In this document: in pieces, positions 32,743-43,741 of the stretch
Position numbering within the stretch: position 1 is the first letter of the stretch
How the letters are laid out: every line of letters starts with the position of its first letter
DNA from: Dryococelus australis
Lineage: Eukaryota > Arthropoda > Insecta > Phasmatodea > Phasmatidae
Direction: 5' to 3'
Assembly (NCBI GenBank): GCA_029891345.1
Contig: CM056994.1
Span: 59,799,251 to 59,863,250, forward strand
Length of the DNA: 64,000 nucleotides
Made by a program: the position numbers and the translations under genes
The notes under the pieces: model-generated
What the model was told of the DNA's origin: nothing
What the model saw: only the letters and a program-made list of their open reading frames with translations
Database searches by the model: none

Positions 32743-32918
32743 CATAAAATGTGAAATTATCCAATTTTGTTCACTATTTACTTATCTAACAGAGCTACAA
32801 TTTTATTTGACCGATGCATAAATATAGTGATTAGGCATATGGTAGAAGAATATAAAATATGACTATAAGCAAATAACAAGCAGAGCTTTAAAATGCTCTA
32901 TTTAGGGTGAACAGTCTA

Positions 32919-34239
32919 AAGGTCTGCGTTTACTTTACAAAAAAAAATGTCAAATTAAAAACATTCAAACATTACAGGATACCTCCGTATATGGCGTCCA
33001 CTTATGAAAGGGAGTTATAATCAATGTTGAACGATATAAAATAAACGCCATCACGAAAGTATCCGTGCTTCGTAAAGCAGGCTCGTTAAAAGAGGTCATC
33101 TCGCTTGACATTTTAGAAAGCGCAGGAAGAGGGAAGGGAGGCGAGTAAAATAGCACTCGTGGTCGGGTATCTCCGGAAAACAGAGCTATGTTAAGGCTAT
33201 CGCGAAGCGATAACTTCGTGAATCCTTTAAGGTCAACCACCGCGATTGTTTCCAGAGATCGGCGTGCAAAATGTCACCGTTGGCGTCGGAACGTGGGCAC
33301 GAGAGAGCAGAAGCGCTCCGCGCCAGAACACTGGAACAGCAGGAATGGACGCCTTTATTATGACGTCATACAAGGTTGCTGACGCTAAACATGCTTTTGT
33401 TCACCCTTGTGTTATTATGGTGATGTATTTTGCGGTAGGCTGTCATCATTACAGTAAATTACAAACGTTTACATTTTATCGTTTCCCAAAGGCAGTTAAA
33501 GAAAATGTGCTGTGTTTACGTTTTTATTTAAGTTTAAAAGTAGGGCAGCTCATAATCTTACACGACAGCATTATGCAGGGTCGTATATTTTATCTGTAGA
33601 AATAATTTCCAGAAACAACATATGCCATGTGTCAGAAACTATATGTTTAAGCAGTACTTGAAAGCAGTAATTTTCTCCTTTGCAAATACACAGAGTTTGG
33701 ACACACGTTTCTACTCGAAGTAATTCAACCCATGTGTGTTTATATTCATTTTCGTGGAACGTGCATCACCAATAAAATTTGCAGTTGACATATAAAATGT
33801 ATTTTCCAAGACTACTGCAGGACCACATAATGAAGTAGTTTCAAAAGTTAATTTATTAGTGGAAGCTGTGATAAATATAAAGAAATTTGGTTTCTTTTAA
33901 ATGGGATGACTATAAGAACCAGTTGATGAACATTGTTTGTAACTGGCATTATGAAAATGTAAATAAGGCCAATCGCTGCCGACATGGGAGGACTGTTAGA
34001 GTCGGGGTCATTAGTCATTACACATACGAGACGTCGTAGTTTAGACGTGTTTTCTTACCACGAACTGTTACTATGATCTATGATTACTTAACGAAACACT
34101 GAATTCAGGTACTCTATATTTTGGATTGCACTATTTGTTCAGTCTATCCTAAATAATCAGGATTACTATTCTTGTAAACTCATTTCCCTTGAGCTAAAAT
34201 AACTTACACTTTCTAATTTATGTAGGCCTATATGAATAT

Positions 34240-34241
<2 letters not shown>
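32919..34241. other. Unassigned
   Basis: 33190-33400 is slightly GC-richer. No domain in the open frames (up to 117 codons), no repeat family recognised. Confidence 0.35.
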
Positions 34242-34337
<96 letters not shown>

Positions 34338-34340
34338 TAT
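34242..34340. repeat. (TA)n microsatellite
   Basis: Almost uninterrupted TA array of about 48 units. Confidence 0.97.
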
Positions 34341-35240
34341 TGAAAAGAAAATTGTGCTGTACATGTGCCTTTGTAGCAGAGCTCATGTCACAGGAAACCA
34401 GAATTACACATATGAACACAGAGACACAAAAAAGTAACTAAGAATAGTTGGCAACGGGTAGGCCTATGTGAAAAACACAGTAAACTCAGTAGAAGGAATT
34501 CAGTCAGTAAGCGATAAATTAATAAAACAAAATAATAATAATGGCGGACACAGCAAAAACAAACAAAAACAGTGGCCTTCTTGCATCCTTCTGCAGAATT
34601 CTGTGTGTTCATGTACCTGTTGACAACTATTCCTGTTTGTTTTTGTGTGTTTGTGTGTGTAGTCCTATAGTTGTCTGGAACATAAACCCTGCTACAACAC
34701 TATATATACAAACAATTCATTATTTGTTTCATTATGTCACAGCTGCAGACGTCGCAAATAGTAGAAACTGTGGGTGATGATGTCACTATTGTAAATATTA
34801 TCATCAGCTTGTCAAAGTACTTACCAATATTTTAAAAATGATTAGGTCTACTGTGAAAATTTTCAAATGCCACTTCCAAGGGTACATGACTTCTCCATCA
34901 TTTTCTTTAGTTTAAATTTACTTTCCCTACTGTCTGTATATCCCATCTCTTAGTGGTGTATGTATACATGTATTCGGGTACATTGCAACCTATTTATTAT
35001 ATTTGACAACATCCAGTATGTACTGCTATCTAAGAGAGAATTAAGTATAATTACAAAGAAATAAAATGCAGACATGCAGAATACTATCCCTCCGGATCAT
35101 AAACCAGCTCTATGATTAGCTGATTGACAATTATATTGTTACAACCATTTTTTAAATTCAACTTTGCAATTACCTTTACCCAAAAATAATTGAAAAAATG
35201 AAGTGCCTCTCCACCCTTCCCAAGAAGGGGACGTGGGGGG
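34341..35240. other. Unassigned AT-rich region
   Basis: Nothing recognised; GTTTGTGTGTGT at about 34640. Confidence 0.35.
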
Positions 35241-35365
35241 GGGGGGGAGCTGCGGTGGGTGTAGTGGTAGGATGCTTGCCTTCCACCAAAGTGCTACAAG
35301 TTTGTTTCCCTGTGAGGTTACTCACACATATTCACACATAGTAATAGGAATCGTGCCGAATGGTG
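35241..35365 (+). mobile_element. SINE, diverged and 3'-truncated
   Basis: GAGCTGCGGTGGGTGTAGTGGTAGGATGCTTGCC-type head, B-box region GTTTGTTTCCC, then AATAGGAATCGTGCCGAATGGTGC of the main family body. It runs directly into the 38-bp array, whose first unit is GGCTGGCCGCAGAAGCTCAG. Confidence 0.7.
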
Positions 35366-36088
35366 CTGTCGGCTGGCCGCAGAAGCTCAGTCGCTAGAGT
35401 ACGCAATAGTGGGACCACAGCTGATCAGGGGTTAGAACACCAATAGTGGGGCCGCAGTAGCTCAGTGTCTAGAGTACCCAATAGTGACGCCGCAGCTGGT
35501 CAAGGGCTAGATCACCCAATAGTGGGGCCGCAGTTGCTCAGTGGCTAGAGTACCCAATAGTCGGGCCGCAGCTGGCCGGGGGATAGAGTACCCAATAGCG
35601 GGGCCGCAGTAGCTCAGTGGCTAAAGCACCCAATAAGGGGGCCGCAGTTATCTCAGTGGCTAGAGCACCCAAAAAAGGGGACCGCAGTAGCTCATTGGCT
35701 AGAGGACCCAATAGTGGGGCCTCAGTTGGTCAGGGGCTAGAGAACCCTATAGTGGGGCCGCAGCTGGTCAGGGGCTAGAGAACCCAATAGTGGGGCCGCA
35801 GCTGGTCAGTGACTTGAGTACCCAATAGTGGGGCCGCAGTAGCTTAGTGGCTAGAGAACCTAATAGTGGGCCGCAAGTGGTTAGGGGCTAGATCACCCAA
35901 TATTGGGGTCGCAGTAGCTCAATGGCTAAATAACCCAATAGTGGAGCCGCAGCTGGTTTGGGGCTAGAGCACCTACTAGTGGGGCCGCAGCTGGTCAGGG
36001 ACTAGAGCACCCAATAGTGGGACCACAGCTCGTCAGTGGCTAGAGCACCCAAAAAAGAGGGCCGCAGTAGTTCAGTGGCTAGAGAACA
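35366..36088 (+). repeat. About 19 x 38-bp tandem array with tRNA A-box-like motif
   Basis: Unit starts fall at 35404, 35441, 35479, 35517, 35555, 35593, 35631 and so on to 36050, spaced 37-39 bp. A unit reads CAATAGTGGGGCCGCAG followed by either TAGCTCAGTGGCTAGAGC or CTGGTCAGGGGCTAGAGC, then ACC. TAGCTCAGTGG fits the Pol III A-box consensus TRGCNNAGYNGG, and the unit resembles the 5' half of a tRNA-like SINE head. No B box is present in the unit. Confidence 0.95.
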
Positions 36089-36708
36089 CAATAAAATAAA
36101 GTGGTTAATTCAATTCAAAGTCCTAAATATCATGCTAAAATAAAATATGTGCTAGACGATAGTAAAGCATAATTTAATAACTCAATTGAGCCTGAAAGAA
36201 GAAATATCATTATTTTAAACATAAAACCATAATGAAACTATGGTGGGTTAGGAATGAGAAAATCACCGCGTAAATTCGATAAGGTGCAACGTGCAAAGGC
36301 CGAAAAACAGTGGCGGCTGAAGAATGGTTCGCAACGAGTTCAAAATCGTATTATTGAATCACAAATATGTAAAGCGGTACAGACTTCCGCTATAAATCAC
36401 TATCCCTGCTTCTTTGTACACCAATCTACTCTGCATCAAGAACCGTTAACTCGTTTAAGTTTTAAAAAAAATTAAAGCACTGCTGACTAGATGACCTTCC
36501 CACATCAAAATGTTGATTTTTATTACAAAAAACACAGTTACAAATAACAGTCACGTTCAGTTCCAAGGTGAGCTGGGTTTAATAAAAGCCGACGGGTGGT
36601 CTGACATTTTCCTTCCTAAATTAATGACTATCGTACATATAAAAAATAACGTGTCAAATTATATCCTAAAAGGCCTTAGTTTTGTCGAACTGGACTGAGT
36701 TGAGTTGG
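36089..36708. other. Unassigned
   Basis: A 73-codon open frame at 36254 (Lys/Arg-rich start) has no recognised family. Confidence 0.35.
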
Positions 36709-36952
36709 GAAATTTGGGTGGCTCTTAACAACCAGGTCTTGATAGCTGATAAGGGTGAAATGAGGCGAGAATGGAGCAGCGCTTGAATGAAAGGGCGAGG
36801 GAAACGGGATATCCACGAGAATAACCACCGACCAGCGCCATCGGGTAACACGATTCGCACTTGCGAAAATCCAGGAGTGACCCGGCCGGGGATTGAGCCC
36901 GGTTCGCCTTGATGGGAGGCGAGCAGTCTAACCGCCCAGCCACCGCAACCCC
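36709..36952 (-). mobile_element. SINE, main family
   Basis: Minus-strand copy with both Pol III boxes close to consensus (GGCTGGGCGG region and GGCTCAATCCC) and the complete body to GCCACCCAAATT. Full length. Confidence 0.9.
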
Positions 36953-37051
36953 ACCGAACTGAGGAGAGTACTATAACAGACTCTTGTTGGACGTAGCCAA
37001 CGTAAAGCGTGCGTGCTGTAGTGGAATGGAACATAGACGGCGGCTAATTAC

Positions 37052-37591
37052 TAGAGACCTGAATAATTAGGGGTAATGAAATTTCGCGAAAATATTTCAA
37101 GACAAGTTGTATTTGAAAACACTGTAGGGTCATTTATCTTGATTGACTGAATTACCTTTTGGCACGTGTTAACTGTCTGCACACAAATCACGTAGGAGCC
37201 ATACCGATATAGTCGAATTCTGAGTGGCCCGGTCAAATATGAAAACGCCTTCTCAAACAGACAACAACCAATGGCAACAGACAAACTGCTGTTGGGTGCT
37301 CATAGTATTGAAGTCTACATTGTACTCATATTTTTTCGCGAAATATCACTAGCTCTATGCATAATTCGCGTTAATATTTGAGGGCACGTTAAACTTTAAA
37401 CGTTTTTATCTTTCCAATAGGTTTGTCATTGGACCATACTTTATCTGACACGCCCTGGGTAACTTTTCGCCAGTAAATTAACACTTCACGTGTATACAAC
37501 AGCCAATGTATAAACGACGCCGGTTCGGTATATACTGTACTGTTAAGTTCAGCCTGGTGGCAAATAATAACGCGAATTTTGGATGTCCCTA
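37052..37591 (+). mobile_element. hAT-type MITE, family D, split by a G MITE
   Basis: TAGAGACCTGAATAAT at 37052-37067 and, after the insertion, TGCATAATTCGCGTTAATATTTGAGGGC ... CGCGAATTTTGGATGTCCCTA to 37591. Flanks CTAATTAC / CCAATTAA match 6 of 8. Confidence 0.8.
37068..37357 (+). mobile_element. hAT-type MITE, family G, inside a D MITE
   Basis: 290 bp with ends TAGGGGTAATGAAATTTCGCG and CGCGAAATATCACTAGCTCTA. Duplications TGAATAAT (37060-37067) and TGCATAAT (37358-37365) differ at one base. Confidence 0.85.
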
Positions 37592-37794
37592 CCAATTAAG
37601 CAGATCCGGCGTGCTGGGAGATCCACAGATGGTAACGCAGGCCATTCGCACGAGTGTCTTGTAGACGTCACTCCAGCTTATAATTTGCTGCAAGGTGTGC
37701 GTGCACCTTATCTCAGTACAAGATTCGACGTACATCACGATCAAGAGGTCCCTTATGCACAAACGCGCCACTCAAGGATAATTAACTCAGTCCC

Positions 37795-38040
37795 TCATCA
37801 ACTACGGGATGGTGTAGTGTTGAGACTACTCGCCTCATTCCTAGGAGAACCGGTTCGATTACCGGCTGGATCGCATGTGGGAATCGTGCCGGACGATGCC
37901 GCTTGTCAGCGGGTTTCCTCAGGGATCTCCCGTTCCCCCTGCCCTTGCATTCCGGCGCGGCTCCATACTCACCTCACTTCACCCTCATCGGCTGTCAAGA
38001 TCTCGGTGTTAGGACCGCCCAGATTTCTCCACTCCTATAC
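37795..38040 (+). mobile_element. SINE, main family
   Basis: ATGGTGTAGTGTTGAGACTACTCGCC head (diverged A box), B box GGTTCGATTACC, body GGGAATCGTGCCGGACGATGCC, GCGGGTTTCCTCAGGG, CCCTCATCGGCTGTCAAGATC. Confidence 0.88.
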
Positions 38041-38284
38041 CTCCATCTCCCTCCTTCCCTCGCATTCATTTATGGTTTCAAGCGCTACACACACGTAATA
38101 TTTTGGTTCGTGCTGTACTTACCCTGATTCAAAAATTGTTTTATATTCATGCAACAAATAAAATATGTGCATGGTGCTTAACACATTGAGGTCTGCGCGC
38201 ATTTACTGCAACTTAAGACACATTAAATTGAGTCACCTATATTACACTACTGCAAGAACACCGGTTTTCTTGGTGTCTGTGTTA

Positions 38285-39262
38285 GAACTTACCATCGTCC
38301 TATTGGTCCATAGCACACCGGACACTACCCTGTACTTTATAGCGTTCATTATTGGCCGGCCATCAACCAATGGAGAGCTGAGTTGATACTGACGCTCTCA
38401 AATATCCTTTATGCCGACCTCCCGTGGCGCAGTCGGTTGGTGCACCAGTGATCTGGGGTGCGGGAGGCTCTGGATTCAAATCCCGGTTAAGGCATGGGTG
38501 TTAATTTAAGTTAGGTTATAAGTTAGTCTATAACCCGCCACTGCTAATCTTTCAAGCATGAAACCGGGGACGTTGAAAAGCCCTTTACAGTACAATACAA
38601 AACGCCCTTTATCGTATAAAACTAATTACAATCAATCATGTCCCTTTGAGTCGCAATAAAAAAAATTCTATCTTTAGTAATATCATTGTTAGTGCACTGT
38701 GGTGTTCTTGTGAGGTCGTATTAAACACTAGCCGAGCAAAGACTGCACATCCATGCGAGTTTTGTTCTGAACAACGAAGACATTTTCAAATTAGCCTTGC
38801 TTAAACTACACTCGAGCACAATCTATGTAGAAAGTGTTAACAGAAACTGGGAAAAACACAAACCAGAGCTGTGGGCATGTCAACGAATCTCGCAGTGTTG
38901 CAGAGGAAGGAAGTATATGACAAGAACTAAACACAGCTATGATCACGGCCCAATGCGGTCAGTTTCTTCCCTGGGTGTAATGTGATTCGTTGACATGCCC
39001 ACAGCCCTAGTTTGTGATTTTCCCAGTTTCTGTTAACACTGTGTACATAGACTGTGATCGAGTGTAGCTCGAGCAAAGCTAATTTGAAAATTTCTTTGTT
39101 GTTCAGAACAAAACTTGCATGGATGTGCAGTATTTCCTCGGCTAGTGTTTAACACGACCTCACAAGAAGACCACAGCACATTAAAAACTATATTGCTAAG
39201 GATAAGATTTCTTTGAAGCGACTCAAAGGGACATAACTGATTGTAAATCGTTTTATACGATA
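38285..39262. mobile_element. Foldback-type element with 280-bp inverted arms
   Basis: Left arm 38610-38889 and right arm 38984-39262 are near-complementary, around a 94-bp loop. Landmarks: TATCGTATAAAAC/GTTTTATACGATA at the outside and GTGGGCATGTCAACGAATC/GATTCGTTGACATGCCCAC at the inside. 38285-38405 is outer sequence shared with 6596-6712. No coding capacity seen. Confidence 0.85.
38413..38604 (+). mobile_element. SINE, third tRNA-derived family, inside the foldback element
   Basis: A box TGGCGCAGTCGG (perfect TRGCNNAGYNGG) and B-box-like GGATTCAAATCCC in a tRNA-like 80-nt head beginning GCCGACCTCCCG. Flanked by CCTTTAT at 38406-38412 and 38606-38612. The related arm at 6578-6584 is uninterrupted. 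Confidence 0.8.
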
Positions 39263-39282
39263 ATGAAATTTTGTATTAAAGT

Positions 39283-39327
39283 TTAACGCCTCCTCAAATA
39301 ATAACGAAAATTTTACAGGTCTCTGGT
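39283..39327 (+). mobile_element. Family D MITE, right-end fragment
   Basis: CTCAAATAATAACGAAAATTTTACAGGTCTCTGG matches only the D right end. Confidence 0.55.
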
Positions 39328-39493
39328 CATTGGCCAGCAAAAACACCGGAAAGCTGTTCACTAATCGGTGCCTTGCAATTTACTCGCGAGCCGTCAGCTC
39401 AGCGAATAGTGAACCTTCACAGCCACGCAGTAGCCGAATCCTAGGGCCTCGTACGACCAATCAGCGCACGGGTGGGCCCACCTGTTTCACTCA

Positions 39494-40459
39494 CACTGAG
39501 AGAAAGGGGTGAGTGAGTGAAGAGATTTGGGCGGCTCTTAACATCGAGGTCTTGAGAGTCGATGAGGATGATTGTGGTGAGAATGGAGCAGCGCCGGAAT
39601 GAAAGGGCGGGTGAAACGGGAGATACCCGCGAAAACCCGCCGACCACGATTCCCACATGCGAAAATCCGGAGTGAGTAGTTCGGGGATTGAACCCGGATT
39701 GCCTTGGTGGAAGGCGAGGAAGGCTAACCACTCGGTCACCGTGGCCCCTCTGAGAGAAAGGTTTGCTTCAGCCGGCGAAACACATGTTTGTATACAGGCA
39801 ATGAAATATTTTCTTGTTGAACTCAAATTATTTTGTTGTACTCGTTTGGTTGCCCCAAACAAAGATTTAATTGGTGCAACTAAAGATTTGTTAGGCTCAG
39901 CGTACATTAAAGTTTAGGTTAATATAAAAAAAAAAACTGGAACCTAGCCGAGATTCGAGCTTCCATTGTTTGCATACGAGAGCAAACGCCGTAGAAATCT
40001 CAGCTGAAGTGACTGGGCATTCAATTCGAACGTTTTTATAAGTACATATTTCAAATGCTGCAAAACGTGCGTAAATCAATATTTCAGGATATTAAGCTTT
40101 ATTTTATAGTTTCGTGTTCAACTTGTTTTATTAGAATGTTCATACCGTTATTACGTATCTATAAATGCAAATGACGAACACTGCTATATACAAACAACCT
40201 CTCGAGCTTTATTTACGCACGAAGGCAATCAACTGAGTGGCCAAGCAATTTAATACACTTCATTCAACTACAGTAAATATTCTCTCGACAGTCTAATTTT
40301 TTGGTCCAACAAAAAGGTGTTTTTATTCAAGCGGTGTTGTGTGTTTTTTTTTTTTTTTTTTTTTAATGAACAAAATTAATTTTGTATCTTTTCAAGTTTT
40401 ATTTACTGAACCAAATATTTTGTTGGGGAAACTAAAGATAACAAACCTTTTTCTCAGTG
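39494..40459 (+). mobile_element. DNA transposon family J with CACTGAG termini
   Basis: Ends CACTGAGAGAAAGGTTTG and CAAACCTTTTTCTCAGTG are inverted repeats (left end split by the SINE at 39508). Without the SINE the element is about 710 bp. Interior shared with 61525-62312 and 51474-51790 (GATTTAATTGGTGCAACTAAA, GAGATTCGAGC, GAACTTGTTTTATTAGAATGTT, CTCGAGCTTTATTT). No coding remnant; superfamily not determined. Confidence 0.75.
39508..39749 (-). mobile_element. SINE, main family, 12-bp TSD, inside J
   Basis: Minus-strand full-length copy flanked by CTGAGAGAAAGG at 39496-39507 and 39750-39761. The tail is a GAGT-type repeat (GTGAGTGAGTGA). A and B boxes recognisable. Confidence 0.92.
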
Positions 40460-40576
40460 TATGTACGCTCACCTGTTCTGCGATTCTGATAAACACTAGC
40501 GAAACGGAAGGTACATCCTTGTGAATCTCTTCTGCAGGGGTTGAGAAATTTCGATAGTGTTGCTGAAGCTGAACTC

Positions 40577-41010
40577 CATATAGTCCATTAACGGTTATTT
40601 CCAAGTTTTCTGAAGGCCTTGCTGAAGTTCTACGTCCAGGATATTCCTCCGCCTCGAGCAAACTAAGCTTAACTAAGTCTAGAAAATCACACCACAGGAC
40701 ATCGCACTGAATTCGTGTGCACTAAGCTGTAATTATATTTTGCACGATATATATTTATTGCTTGGCACTACCAACACAGATGTTTTCTCAATGATTTTAC
40801 TCATATTTATTATAAATTAAATATTATTATTAATAAATAAAATATGGGTTAAACTTCAATTTAACAAAATATAATATACTTTTATGTTAACAAAGGTATA
40901 AAACGTTTATTATACATCACATATATAGGAAATAACTAAACACGTTATACGCTGGGTGATTTTTCAAATGTTTGATTCAAAATGTGTAAAGAAACCGCGA
41001 ATAGACTATA
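40577..41010 (+). mobile_element. Family C element
   Basis: Begins TATAGTCCATTAACGGTTA and ends AACCGCGAATAGACTATA, an inverted repeat. About 434 bp. Contains GGATATTCCTCCGCCTC, AACTAAGCTTAACT, GCACTACCAACACAGATGTTTTCTCA. Confidence 0.78.
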
Positions 41011-41624
41011 GACGATTGTAAAGCCTAGTCTTTTGAAGCGAAGCGGTAGGCGAATTTCATCGTACTGTTTATTAGCAGAATAAATTCCGAGAACTCATCT
41101 TTACTTGAGCTAATCGCAAAAAATGTGATACGTTGTTCGCAAATTATAACTGGTCTCTTACATAATTGTGTCGTGTTTACACGCTGTTATTTTACGAAGA
41201 GCAGCCCGCTGTCTAAGATTTATTCCACTCCGATTACAGCTGTGGATATAACACAGCTCAGCTTAAGATATATGAGTTTCTCAGGCAATTATGCAATATC
41301 AGCGTTGGTACGCCAAGTTCGCCCTCGCTGCGAAGCGCGGCGAAATGTATTGGAATGCAGCGTGCAACTATGTGGATTCCTTCGACGGACTGCATTTTTT
41401 TCTTTCTTTTTACGTAAGAAGTGGGATGAAGTTCATTTCCAGCGCAAACACAAATTTTACATACTGTACTTTCTGCCAAGAATCGACTTTCCGTCTAAAA
41501 TTTTGTTGCAATGCTTCAAAATAGTACTGGCAACACGAAAGATTGCTTCCAAGTCGTATTCCAGAAAATATTGTATTACCTATTTATTTATTTTAATAAT
41601 TAAACGTGCAGTGGATACGTTTAT
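41011..41624. other. Unassigned
   Basis: Holds most of a 180-codon open frame (41125-41667) that continues into the adjoining MITE; no domain recognised and unlikely to be coding. Confidence 0.4.
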
Positions 41625-42036
41625 AGGATGTTCACGTAACATGATCAATTTTGAAAGCCCTGATTAAGATATACTTGTACGCACGTTGTGTATTCTTCCA
41701 CATTATATAAAATTAACGTTGCCAAGGGCCTCATCACTTTGTTCATGCGTCGACCAAGTGAAACTGTGAAATTATAAGTTAAATAAATAATTTATCAAAC
41801 TGCTTATTTATACACTTTGATGCATTAAAAATCATAAAGCGAATAATTCAAGTTCTCAAAAAATTTTTACCCAAAACTTTTTACTCGATTTTAAGGTAAA
41901 CAAATATTTTCCATCCATCGTTACCAACTTAACTGGACGCATGTCTCTCAGTGCGCCTGTTAAAATATAGGCAGGCAGGAGCAGTGATTTTTTCTAGAGT
42001 TGATTTCAAAAGTGCTCATTTTATCGTGAACAGCCT
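41625..42036 (-). mobile_element. MITE family A
   Basis: TA|TAGGATGTTCACG (several bases lost from the TIR), GAAAGCCCTGATTAAGATATAC ... CATTTTATCGTGAACAGCCTT|TA. Confidence 0.9.
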
Positions 42037-42463
42037 TTAGTAAGTGTATATAATGAATCTAAATCAAATTTCAGCGCAGTTCGCACACCTCTGGTTTACT
42101 CATGTTTGCCACTTGTCTGGAAAACATGGAAAATTTGAAAGCTTCAGGGAAATCAGGCAAATGTCAAGTAATTTTCAGCATAGTAGCTAAACCGCAGGGA
42201 ATTATTTGATATTCAGTATATATCTGGCTGTTCCATCATTAATCATGCACCTATAAAAATAAAATGGAATATTATATTTAAAAAAATAATATATGGGGTT
42301 TGTTATATATTTCTCTGGGGAATCCGGGAAATGCCAGGGAATTTTCAAATGAGAAATAAGTGGCAACTCTATAATTACTGCTTTCACTTGTTCAATTATT
42401 CGCAACAGAATTTAGATTGCCTTGCACTACTAAAAGCTGCTGTAATTAGAAGTTAATTAGTTA
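42037..42463. other. Unassigned
   Basis: Contains two GGGAAAT/TCAGGGAAT-type repeats (about 42145 and 42325). No family assigned. Confidence 0.35.
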
Positions 42464-42601
42464 AAACAGACCCTGCTAAATGTTTGTTATCACAAAATTA
42501 TTTTTGCAGTAACTACAAAACTCTTCGTTAGTGAGTGTAAAACAAACAACCATTTTGTAATCAGTATCAGACAACCACTAACTGTAGGGTCTGTTTTAGC
42601 T
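42464..42601. mobile_element. Small palindromic element (about 138 bp)
   Basis: TAAAACAGACCCTG near the left and TAGGGTCTGTTTTA at the right are inverted repeats of about 14 bp. Probably a minimal MITE; target duplication not determined. Confidence 0.5.
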
Positions 42602-43325
42602 CGTATGTGGTGATTATTAACCCCTCGCCAGACGCTTTATATAAATAAAAGTCATAGAGGCAAGTAATACAACAAAATTTGCTTAGCTGGGCATCGCAAC
42701 ATCTGGAATCTTAAATTGATTTGGGAATGAAAGGGCTAATGAAAATGTTTTGACGGGAGAAGAATTATTCCATCAGCAACTGTCAGTAGCAGGCTAATTA
42801 TTATCAGCAACAGAGTTCCACGTCAACACGTTTATCTGCACTGATACAGAACTAGCACATCATGTTTTCGTTCGAACATGAACTGCACGTCCTTTTGAAC
42901 TTATCGATAATTATATTTATGAATGATCACTGATCGCTGACAAGGCAAGAAACTTCTAACTCAAGTTATGGCTTTATCGCTAATAGTCCGTTAACAGAGC
43001 AAGCTGAGCAAGACGGGAAGAACCTCAGGGGGGAATTTCTTAGGGCTTTCTTAAGAAAACAGCATAAAAAAAAACGTTTCTCCCGCTGACTGGAAACTTC
43101 GAAATCTTGGCTGCCCAGTATCGAGTAATCGCGGGAAAACCCTAGAGAGAATATAGTGCAGAGCGATCTCGCTGGCAGCGCAGAGCCAATCTCCGTGACC
43201 AAACACTGAACTTCTTTTCTAAAAACACGACTATTTAAACGACGTGGATATAATTTGTGGTTAGAGTACTGTTTAGTAAACAAGTGCTTTGAGATGTTTG
43301 TACACTTCCTATAAACTATATGTAA
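42602..43325. other. Unassigned
   Basis: No feature recognised; the 105-codon minus-strand frame at 42966-43283 has no known domain. Confidence 0.35.
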
Positions 43326-43741
43326 AGGCTGTTCACGATAAAGTGAGCACTTTTGAAATCAACCTTATAAAAAAAGTCACTGTTCCTAACTGCATACATT
43401 TTAACGGGCGCACTGAGTAACATGTGCCCAGTAAAGTTGGTAACGGAGGGAAAGCAGTTCCATATCTTATCGTCGAATAAAAAGTGTTAGGTAATCATTT
43501 GTGACAACCTAAATAATTTCGTTCGTTTTCTGATTTTTATGCATGGAAGCGTAAAAATTAGCAGATTTGTAAAATATTTACTTTTATAATAATTCCACAA
43601 TTTCACTAGACCGAGGCATGAATAAAGTGACGAAGCCAATGGTAATGTTAATTTTACATAAGGCGGAAAAATACCCAACACGCGTACAAGAAGATCTTAA
43701 GCAGGGCTTTCAAAGGCACTCAGTTTACAGTGAACAGTCTA
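43326..43741 (+). mobile_element. MITE family A
   Basis: TA|AAGGCTGTTCACGATAAAGTG ... ACAGTGAACAGTCTA|TA. Full length. Confidence 0.93.

Larger units (their letters stand above)
32302..32918 (+). mobile_element. MITE family A carrying a reversed B element
   Basis: 32302-32380 is the A left end (to CCAACGGG); 32591-32918 resumes with GAAAATAGTTCCATATGTCAACG and runs to the A right end (GGGTGAACAGTCTA). Between them lies a B element in reverse. The segment GCACTGAGTGACATG...GGATGG of A is missing, so the junction involved a deletion. Confidence 0.8.

Noticed and set aside
34228-34441. IYIYIY-type proteins at 317, 34228, 61893
   Set aside because: Translation of (TA)n microsatellites.
35366-36088. 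38-bp repeats as a possible CRISPR array
   Set aside because: Units are directly adjacent with no unique spacers, the context is eukaryotic and the unit derives from tRNA-like SINE sequence.
41125-41667. 180-codon plus-strand open frame
   Set aside because: Its end lies inside an A MITE and an overlapping frame is equally open; no domain seen.
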